Translations under genes and position numbers: made by a program
In this document: positions 56,538 to 64,000 of the stretch, in pieces
Position numbering within the stretch: the stretch's first letter is position 1
How the letters are laid out: every line of letters begins with the position of its first letter
Assembly (NCBI RefSeq): GCF_958298935.1
Contig: NC_084938.1
Location: forward strand, 24,533,501 to 24,597,500
Direction of reading: 5' to 3'
Source: Phragmites australis
Lineage: Eukaryota > Streptophyta > Magnoliopsida > Poales > Poaceae
Length of the DNA: 64,000 nt
Notes under the pieces: model-generated
The model's database searches: none
What the model was told of the DNA's origin: nothing
Seen by the model: the letters and a program-made list of their open reading frames with translations, nothing else

Positions 56538-57698
56538 CTACAGATTGAACTTGCGCAGATGCTCGATGTTCCACGTGTTTGGGAGCGGTTGCCCGTCCTC
56601 TGCAGCCAGCCGAAAAGAGCCTTCTCGCAGGACACCAATCACGGTAAAGGGGTCTTCCCACATAGGGGACAGTTTATTCCTTCCTTCGTGCGATTGGACG
56701 CGTCGGAGAACTAGATCCCCCACCTCAAGAGACCGGGCCCGGATGTGACGCTGATGATAGCGCCGCAGACTTTGCTGGTATCGGGCTGCTCGGACAGCGG
56801 CACGCCGCCGGCGCTCTTCCAAGTAGTTGACGTCGTCGCGCCTTCGCTGTTCCTGTTCGCCTTCGGAGTAGGCATGCACCCGAGGGGAGCCAAGAGTGAG
56901 CTCGGAGGGGAGGACCGCCTCAGCGCCGTACACGAGGAAGAAAGGAGTCTCCTTGGTGGCGCGACTTGGCGTTGTCCGATTGGCCCATAGCACAGCAGAT
57001 AGCTCGTCGATCCACCCTTTCCCGTGCTTTGCGAGCACGTCGTAGGTCCGAGTTTTGAGCCCCTTCAGTATCTTAGCATTGGCACGCTCGACCTGCCCAT
57101 TGCTCCGAGGATGAGCGACGGAGGCGAAGCAGAGCTTGATGCTGAGGTCCTCGCAGTAGTCCCCGAACAGGGCACTTGTGAACTGAGTGCCATTGTCGGT
57201 GATGATCCTGTTCGGGACGCCGAAGCGACTTGTGATACCGCGGATGAACTGAAGCGCCGTGTTCTTGGTAACCTTGATGACTGGAACCGCCTCCGGCCAT
57301 TTGGTAAACTTTTCGATGGCGACGTAGAGGTACTCATAGCCCCCGGTTGCTCAGGGGAATGGACCGAGGATGTCCAGCCCCCAGACCGCAAAGGGCCATG
57401 ACAGGGGGATGGTTTGAAGAGCCTGAGCTGGCTGGTGAATCTACTTTGCGTAGAACTAGCACGCCCTGCAGCGCCGAACCAACTCGAAAGCATCCTGGAG
57501 AGCTGTAGGCCAGTAGAAACCTTGCCGGAAGGCCTTCACGACCAACGTGCGGAACGATTCATGGCCATCGCACTCGCCCTCATGGATCTCAGTTAGAAGC
57601 TCACCGCCTTCGCCTTCTGCCCGGGTGATGCATTTCAGGAGGACACCGTCCGTGCCACGCCGGTAGAGACCCCCGTCTACTATGGCATAGTGTTTGGA
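56538..57698 (-). pseudogene. integrase of the Tat-type gypsy element
   Basis: Broken minus-strand frames contain the zinc-binding region (H...H near IHEGECDGH and CRAC), the catalytic core (WGLDILGPF, then TDNGTQFTS, then HPRSNGQVERAN with the third acidic residue) and the C-terminal part (GDLVLRRVQ, LSPMWEDPF) ending IEHLRKFNL at 56538. Stop codons occur near 57349 and 57440 and frames change, so it is inactive. The DDE residues themselves are recognisable. Confidence 0.8.
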
Positions 57699-58988
57699 CT
57701 ACCGTGCAATCCTCTCGGCAGAGGCATCATCCCCGGGAAGGAACTTTTCTTTCAAGTACCCTCGGATCTCATCCATCCACGAGGCATCTTGAGAACCGCC
57801 AGCAAGCGCAGCGCAGTCGCTGGGCGGCGGCACCCTGACGGGGCTCCCCACTAAGGGCGCCGCCTGGGTCCCCTCAACTAGGCTCGAGGGTTCCCCTTCA
57901 TCCTGGTCGGCAGACAGGACAGAAGGTCGTGTGAGCCTTTCTTCAAAGACTCTGGCAGGGATGCGCGCACGGGAAGTGGCCAGGCGAGAAAGGTCATCGG
58001 CCAGAGCGTTGTCGCGGTGAGATATATACCGCAGCTCCATGCCGTCGAAGTTCCTCTCCAGCCTCCTGACTTCCGCCACGTATGCCGCCATTTGAGGATC
58101 CGTGCACTGGTACTCTTTCGACACCTGGTTGACCACCAGCTGGGAGTCTCCCTTGACCAGGAGGCGACGAATCCCGAGGCCCACCGCGGCCCGGAGGCCA
58201 GCGATGAGGCCCTCATATTCTGCCATGTTATTGATTGCTCGAAACTGCAGCTGCACGACGTACCCGAGTTCTTCACCCGTTGGGGAGGTGAGAACCACTC
58301 CGGCCCCCACGCCTTTCAGTGTGAGGGAACCGTCGAAGTGCATAACCCAGTACCCGGGCGCATCGTGCCCGGGATATGCGGAAATCTCTTCTTGGGCGAT
58401 CTCGGGGACGGGCGTCCACTCTGCCATAAAGTCAGAGAGCGTCTGGCTTTTGATCTCCTGGCGGCTGACAAAGTGCAGATGAAACTCTGCCAGCTCCACC
58501 GCCCATTTGACGATGCGTCCGGTGCCTTCTCGGTTCTGGAGGATCGGCCCTAGCGGATACGTGGTAACCACCGAGACCTTGTGCACCTAGAAGTAGTGGC
58601 GCAGCTTCTGGGAAGCGATGAGCACGGCATAGAGCAGCTTCTGGGCTCGGGGATATCTTGTTTTGGCGTCTCGAAGGACTTCACTAATGAAGTACACCGG
58701 TCGCTGTACCCGGCGGGCCTGGACTGCGGCTTCACCCGAGGGCTTGTCACATCCCTCGAGCTCGGCGGCGTGGTCGGGGCTAGCCGAGCGCTCGGGCTCG
58801 ACTCCCTGGTCGGGAGGAGCCGGGTGCTTGGGCTCGACTTCCTGGTCGGGAGGAGCCGGGTGCTCGGGCTTGACTCCCTGGTCGGGAGGAGCCGCGAGAA
58901 CTGGGGAGTGCTCGGGGGCGGCCGGGAGCTGGGACTCAGCACCTTGCCCCGAGCACTCATCACGCTCCACCACCAGTACCATGCTCAC
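57699..58988 (-). pseudogene. dual RNase H region of the Tat-type gypsy element
   Basis: From 58988 the gypsy-type RNase H reads [11 protein letters not shown], then an unusual insert of about 80 residues made of [14 protein letters not shown] repeats, then [15 protein letters not shown] and KLRHYF. After a stop at about 58588 the second, archaeal-type RNase H follows (58350-57970): HFDGSLTLKGVGAGVVL, NNMAEYEGLIAGL, LVKGDSQLVVNQV and HRDNALADDLSRLA, with all four acidic catalytic positions present. A stop at 57699 separates it from integrase. Confidence 0.85.
58783..58958. repeat. 36-bp minisatellite and hairpin inside the RNase H coding region
   Basis: Three 36-bp units (starting about 58797, 58833 and 58869) each contain CTCGACTCCCTGGTCGGGAG or a close variant. 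Next to them, 58906-58958 carries GAGTGCTCGGGGGCGGCC and, inverted, GCCCCGAGCACTC. These are the same arms as in the LTR hairpin array. The unit length keeps the reading frame (12 residues). Confidence 0.8.
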
Positions 58989-59030
58989 GACCTGAGGAGT
59001 GACCGAGACGTAGAGCAGTAGAGGCTCACC

Positions 59031-60095
59031 CTATGAGGGGGCCACCAGTACGGGCGGTGAGGTGAGGTATTTCTTCAAGTTGCGGAAGGCCTGCTCGGCC
59101 TCTGGCGTCCAGTTGAAGTGACCGATCTTCTTCAGGAGTTTGAAGAGGGGGAGCCCTCGCTCCCCGAGCTTGGAGATGAAGCGCCCGAGGGCCGCCATGC
59201 AGCCGGCGAGGCGCTGAACTTCCTTGAGTCGAGCTGGGGGTCGCATCTGCTCAATGGCCCGGATCTTCTCTGGGTTGGCCTCGATTCCTTGGCTAGAGAC
59301 CAAGAAACCGAGGAGCTTGCCCGCAGGTACCTCGAAAACACACTTCTCGGGGTTGAGCTTCAAGCGGGTAGTGCGGAGACTGTTGAAAGTCTTGGCTAGA
59401 TCTTCAAGCAGGGTGGCGCGGTCTCGGGATTTGACCACAAGATCGTCGATGTAAGCCTCGACGTTGCGGCCAACCTGTGAATCAAGGGTAATGCGCACAA
59501 CGCGCTGGAAGGACGACCCAGCGTTGCGCAAACCAAATGGCATCGATACATAACAATAAGTCCCCACCGGAGTGGTAAAAGAAGTTTTTTCTTCATCCTC
59601 TATGGCCATGCGAATTTGGTGATAACCAGAGTTTGCATCTAGAAAAGATAAAAGATCGCACCCCGCGGTTGCATCTACAATCTGATCTATGCGCGGTAAA
59701 GGAAAAGGATCTTTTTGGCAAGCCTTGTTTAGGTCGGTGTAGTCGACGCACATGCGGAGCTTGCCGTTGGCCTTCAGGACGATGACTGGGTTCGCTATCC
59801 ACTCGGGGTGGAGGACTTTTCGAATGAAGCCGACGTCAAGGAGCTTACATACTTGTTCCTGGATGAACTCCTGGCACTCGGGCGCCTGCCGTCGGACTTT
59901 CTGCTTCACCGGCCGTGAGTTCGGGCGCACAGCCAGGTGGTGCTCGATCACCTCCCTAGGGATCCCGGGCATATCGGACGGCTGCCATGCAAACACGTCG
60001 ACGTTAGCCCGGAGGAAGGCGACGAGCGCGCTTTCCTATTTGCCGCCCAGGTCACTGCCGATTCGGATGACTTGGGAAGCGTCTTCGCCCACAAG
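59031..60095 (-). pseudogene. reverse transcriptase of the Tat-type gypsy element
   Basis: A 321-codon open stretch from 59996 to 59031 contains all RT landmarks: GKLRMCVDYTDLNKACQKD, LLSFLDANSGYHQIRM (first Asp; the usual Tyr before Ser is Asn), YCYVSMPFGLRNAGSSFQ, EAYIDDLVVKSR (catalytic YIDD) and KLLGFLVSSQGIEANPEKI. Upstream in this frame a TAG lies at about 60037, and a frameshift near 60090 separates RT from protease. The core itself is the best-preserved part of pol. Confidence 0.88.
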
Positions 60096-62400
60096 ACCTC
60101 CTTCATTGGAACGGAGGTGTCGGCAGCGAGTCGGGGTTTGGATGAAGAGGGTCCCGGGCCCCCTGGATGACCTTCGACCTCGGCCCGAGCTGAGACCAAG
60201 GTTGAGTATAACTGCTCGGCGCAGGAGACGGCGCTGCCGGTCTCGACGGACACAAAAATGGGGCCCGCAAGGCCCGGCATCTTGACCATGAGGTAAGCAT
60301 AGTGGGTGACCACCATGAACCGAGCGAGCGCCGGGCGCTTGAGAATAGCGTTGTAGGGGAGGGGAAGTTCCACGACGTCGAAGATGACGTTCTCCGTCCG
60401 AAAGTTATCCCGACTCCCGAATGTCACTGGCAGCTCGACCTGCCCGAGGGGCAGCGAGTGCCCGGACGTCACCCCGTAGAAGGGGAGCGATGGCTTTAGG
60501 CACCTGGAAGGCACCTGCAGCTTCTCAAAGGCCTCCCGGAAAAGGAGGTTTAGGCCTGCACCCCCGTCGATCTGCACCCTGGTGACCTTTACGTTGCAGA
60601 TGGTGGGGGACACTACCAGGGGTAGTCGCCCCGCGCCTGCAGTTCTTGCGGGGTGGTCGGCCAGGCTGAACGTGATCGGGGAGTCTGACCACTTCAGGGG
60701 CCTTGCGGCCTCAGTGCTCGGGGTCGCCGAGCACACCTCGCGTCGCATGGTCTTGACGCTGCGGCGGGAGGAGGGCGTGTACGTGCCTCCGTCGATGAAG
60801 ACGACGGTGTGCTCAGGCTCCTGGAAGCCGAGCTCTTGGTTGTTGGGGGCGGCTCTGTCATCGCCGCCCCTGCGGGGCTCCTCGCGGTCTCTCTGGTGCT
60901 GCTTGATGAGACCTTTGACCGTGCGGCACTCCATTAGGTCATGCCACTTGGTCTGGTGGATCTGGCACCACTTCCCTGGATCAGGCCTCGCAGGAGCGGG
61001 GGCCCTTGCGGGAGCCGGAGCTGGAGCCCTTGCGGTCGCGGGCCTTCTGTCGGCGGCCGCCCGGCGAGCTGGCCGGCGGTCAAGCTCCTGGGCTGGCCCA
61101 TGGGCGGGGCCATGGGCTGACTCAACGGGGACAGCCTCGTGCCTCCTTCTCTTTTTCTTTTCCCGCCTGTCGGAGCGGGAAGGACCTGGTTGATCAGCGG
61201 CGGGATGCTCAGGGCGCGGAACATGCCATGCCCGAGCCTCTGCCACCTTGGCGCACTTGTCGGCCAGCGCGAAGAGTTCCACGGTGGTTTCGACTTCGTG
61301 CGTGCCCAGCTTCTCGAGCATCCACTCGTCGCGGACACCCTGCCGGAACACAACAATGATAGCGTGGGGGGTTATCCACGGGATGGTGTTGTGGACCTGG
61401 CTGAAGCGCTGTATGAAGCGCCGCAGCGTCTCCCCCTCCTACTGTTTGACGGCGTGGAGGTCGTACTCCAGGCCGGGGCGTGTGAATGTGCCCTGAAAGT
61501 TTGCCACAAACTGGTGGCAGAGGTCATCCCAGGAGCCGATGGATCCCGGGGGTAAGTTCATAAGCCAAGAGCGGGCAGAGCCCCTCAAGGCAACATGGAA
61601 ATAATTGGTCATCACCTTTTCACTGCCGCCAGCCGCTTGGACAGTGGTGGTGTAGATCTGGAGGAACTCGACAGGGTCGATGGACCCGTCGTACTTCTCC
61701 GACAGTTCTGGCCGGAACTTAGTAGGCCATTTGACCCGACGGAGCTCGCTGGTGAAGGCACGGCAGCCTGTGCCGTACCCTGCTGCGCGGGCAGCGCCCT
61801 TCGGCGGTGAACGCCGGCGAGCCGGGGAGCCCCAGCAGTCATGGGTCGGCATGGAGGAGGCCTGGTCCTCAGCTTCGGCTTCATGCCGGGACTCCCGTTG
61901 GTGCTCAAGGATAACACGCACGTCTTCGACAGCCCTCCGCTCATTGAGGTGCAAGTAGAGGTCGTGAGCTCCGGTAGTGGCCAGGGGGCGGCACTCCGCT
62001 TGGAGACCCCCCGGTCGGTTTGGCAGCCACCCGAGGATGGACCGGCCTTAGTTGCGCCGCGGTGCGAGGTAGCGCGAGAGCTCTCGACCAGCACCTAACG
62101 GTGAGCCGTGCCGACCAAGACAGTCACCTCCTGGAGCCAGCGGCCTTCTGGGGTTTCCCCCACTGCCTGGACTGGCGGGTGCCTGAGGAGAGCTTGCGCC
62201 GCAAGCAGCGCACTCCCAGGACTGGCCTCGCCAAAGGCGAGCCTACACGGCAACGACGTCCGGCGCTGTCCAAACGTGGATTTGGCGGCAGGAGTTTCTG
62301 CCGCCTGCTGAGGGTTAGGCGATGCGCTAGCAACGGCGGCGGCGGCCTTGCTGGGTCCAGCGCCATGGTCTCCATGAGAGGGGAGCACCGTGCGTGAGGA
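60090..62400 (-). pseudogene. gag-protease of the Tat-type gypsy element
   Basis: The N-terminal part (62400-61960) is shifted in frame. The Gag core (61954-61300) has FRPELSEKYDGSIDPVEFLQ, ARSWLMNLPPGSIGSWDDL and, after a single TAG at 61439-61441, LRRFIQRFSQVHNTIP. A zinc-knuckle-like C-x2-H-x4-H-x4-C (CQIHQTKWHDLMEC) is near 60965-60925. The protease (about 60600-60240) keeps its active site VQIDGGAGLNLLF and the NAILKRP end. The frame from 61438 to 59948 is open. Gag packages RNA and protease cuts the polyprotein; the stop and shifts prevent a full product. Confidence 0.85.
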
Positions 62401-62421
62401 TCGTGGCTGCAGCAGCGACTG

Positions 62422-63172
62422 CCGGATGACGTGGAATGGGACCCGTGCATTAAATGTCCCCACGCCCTGCTGCCAGAACGTGGCAGGGACTGACACCGAG
62501 CGTGGCAGGAGCAGTTGGAAGTGACAGGCCACGCGCCCTCTTAAATACGGCATCGGGCCTTTCACTGGCTGACACCTCACCGCTGGACCTCTGTGGGGGC
62601 CACCGGTGAAGGACTTTTTGGGCCGTCGGGGAACCGAGTGCTCGAGGGTCACTGTTCATATCCCCGAGCACTCTCTCCCGGAAATGCCCTTTCTTGGTCC
62701 TTGGGGAACCGAGTGCTCGAGGGCCACTATTCACGGCCCCGAGCACTCTCTCCCAGAATTGACTGTTCAGATCATCGGGGAACCGAGTGCTCGGGGGCCG
62801 CTGCTCGTAGCCCCGAGTACTCTCTCCCGGAACTACCTTCCTTGGGTCCTCGGGGTACTCGGGTGCTCGGGTGCCACTGTTCGCAGCCCCGAGCACACCC
62901 TTCCCGGTACTCGGCCTTTCTGGTCGTCGGGGGACTTGGGTGCTCGGGGGCCACTGTTCATGACCCCGAGCACTCTCTTCCTAGCACTTGGTCTTCACGG
63001 ATCATCGGGGAACTCGGGTACTCGGGGGCCACTGTTCATGGCCCCAAGCACCCCCTGTCGGGACTTAGTCTTCTCGTACCTCGCGAAGATGATCTCCGTG
63101 GGATGGCGCCACGTGGCAGATTGCTTACCTAGCCTCGGGATTCAGGGACCCCTAGTTCCTGATTCACCGACA
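62422..63172 (-). mobile_element. truncated 5' LTR of the Tat-type gypsy element
   Basis: Homologous to 50342-51088 of the 3' LTR, but the remaining 688 bp of the LTR (R and U5 side), the primer binding site and the leader are missing. Gag-coding sequence begins almost at once. The outer end is intact (TGTCGGTGAATC on the minus strand). The loss would remove the normal transcript start. Confidence 0.8.
62635..63080. repeat. array of six hairpin units in U3 of the 5' LTR
   Basis: Same six units as at 50544-50996, in the same order and nearly the same length (446 versus 453 bp). The most conserved arms here are CCCCGAGCACTC with GAGTGCTCG(A/G)GGG. Confidence 0.88.
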
Positions 63173-63177
63173 ACCAC

Positions 63178-64000
63178 CCTCGCGTGTGTCGCCTCCCCTC
63201 CTCGCTTGCATCGTTGTCTTTTTTCGCTCCCTGCCTGCTCCACCGTCTCCTCCCTTTGCTCAGTTCTTTCCCTTTCTTCCTCGGTAAGCTCCTTTTGCCT
63301 GCCCTTGCGGTTTCCACACCGTCGTGCTTTTGTTTGCCAGCCTACTGTTCCAATCATTCCTACTCTTTCGCCTCCACGCCGTTGGGTCTTTGCTCCACAT
63401 TGGTCTCTTTGACTTAGTCTATCGTATACACATTCCCGTCTTACTGTGCTTTTTCCTTCTTTCTTTAGCCTTCACATTTCATTGCCTGGATTTGGTCTTG
63501 GGTTGCCTTGCCTTTTCTTTTGTGGTTTATTTTCTTGTCTTTGCCTTTGGTTTCCTTCTTTTCCCCTTCCTTACGCATTCCTATGCTTCCGTTCCTGATG
63601 TTGTATTGTTTGTTCCTCTTTGCAGGGTTCAAAGGTGTGGCTTCATTCTCAGTCGAGGGGCCCCTGGCCCTGTCATAGCTTGTGGTTTGCATTCTCGCTC
63701 GAGGGGCCTTTGGCCCTGTCTTCGCCGGTCGGAACAGGTGTTTATATGTGCTACCAATCTTCCGTATCCTACGACTCTGCATTTTTTGTCTTCGGTTATT
63801 TATTGATTTTGTCATATTATATTGCCTTCCTTTGCCTTCGGTTGATCGTTGGGTTACCGATTTTATTATGTTTCAATTTAGGTATTGTGCCTTTGTTTAT
63901 ACACTGGATTATGTATTTTATTACTCCATGATTCATTACGTATATATATTGATACGTCTGCTGTGACTTTCCTTAACCATTGGATAACCGATTCAATTAT
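63178..64000. other. right flank of the gypsy element, T-rich, no gene recognised
   Basis: T- and C-rich DNA with a leader-like look. Near 63645 and 63691 a 46-bp-spaced duplicate occurs (ATTCTC(A/G)(G/C)TCGAGGGGCC, then TGGCCCTGTC). A CAG acceptor-like site precedes it (about 63625). Open frames have no known domain. It may be part of another LTR element extending beyond the window. Confidence 0.35.

Larger units (their letters stand above)
49654..63172 (-). mobile_element. Tat-type Ty3/gypsy retrotransposon, about 13.5 kb, minus orientation
   Basis: The whole element is bounded by LTR sequences starting (minus strand) TGTCGGTGAATCAGG and ending CCGACA. Near-matching 5-bp flanks are ACCGC (49649-49653) and ACCAC (63173-63177). 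In element order: 5' LTR (63172-62422, truncated), gag, protease, RT, gypsy RNase H, second RNase H, integrase, a non-coding spacer, an ORF on the opposite strand with its own TATA box, and the 3' LTR (51088-49654). Dual RNase H and an antisense ORF downstream of pol are features of the Tat lineage (RIRE2, Grande, Retand relatives). Stops, frameshifts and loss of R-U5 and PBS make it unable to move by itself. Confidence 0.85.

Noticed and set aside
62593..63412. A 268-codon open frame at the right LTR
   Set aside because: It starts in the LTR repeat array and runs into flanking DNA; no domain and no conservation expected.
1..64000. CRISPR arrays, bacterial operons, rRNA or tRNA genes
   Set aside because: Regular repeats found are LTR, minisatellite or retroelement coding repeats in plant context; no tRNA or rRNA structure was recognised by eye.

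Overview
This is nuclear DNA from a plant, almost certainly a grass (Poaceae). The support is three spliced or compact genes of plant type, grass-style MITEs, a BARE/Angela-like copia LTR and large Ty3/gypsy elements carrying an antisense Transposase_28-type ORF. No organelle, bacterial or viral genome features were seen. The species cannot be named from sequence alone.

Gene-bearing left arm (about 0.5-16.6 kb). Three genes are supported. (1) A minus-strand hnRNP-like RNA-binding protein with two RRMs and a Gly/Tyr-rich tail: six coding exons, 360 aa, 868-3907. (2) A plus-strand C2-VASt-C2-GRAM-VASt protein: nine coding exons, 1069 aa, 8176-13931, a plausible membrane-contact or lipid-handling protein. 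(3) A minus-strand, intronless RING-H2 E3 ligase resembling XERICO/RHA-type proteins: 165 aa, 15920-16417, with a TATA box about 180 bp upstream of the ATG. The spaces between them hold MITEs, two of them close to gene starts.

Repeat-dominated right part (about 16.9-64 kb). From 16.9 to 21.6 kb lies an old tandem duplication of about 1.75 kb. It includes an LTR and its upstream flank, and one copy carries an extra insertion of about 1.1 kb that the other copy lacks. Copy b continues into a decayed plus-strand Ty3/gypsy gag-pol (21.3-25.6 kb), cut at 25636 by a copia LTR with its gag remnant. From 29.4 to 42.5 kb minus-strand pieces look like the antisense ORF of a Tat-type gypsy element. They are split by a solo copia LTR with a perfect 5-bp TSD (29748-31261) and by two long gypsy-type LTRs (31573-34564, 36515-41103). 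From 43 to 49.6 kb is intergenic DNA with MITEs and a non-autonomous hAT element with a perfect 8-bp TSD (46733-47611). From 49654 to 63172 is a large minus-strand Tat-type gypsy element: 3' LTR, antisense ORF with its own TATA box, integrase, dual RNase H, RT, protease, gag and a 3'-truncated 5' LTR.

The most interesting structure is a regular array of six hairpins (about 75-bp units) in U3 of both LTRs of the last element. A matching hairpin and a 36-bp minisatellite sit in-frame in an enlarged loop of its RNase H domain. I saw no defence system, gene cluster or other clearly new multi-gene system; the novelty is in transposon structure and in transposon effects next to genes.
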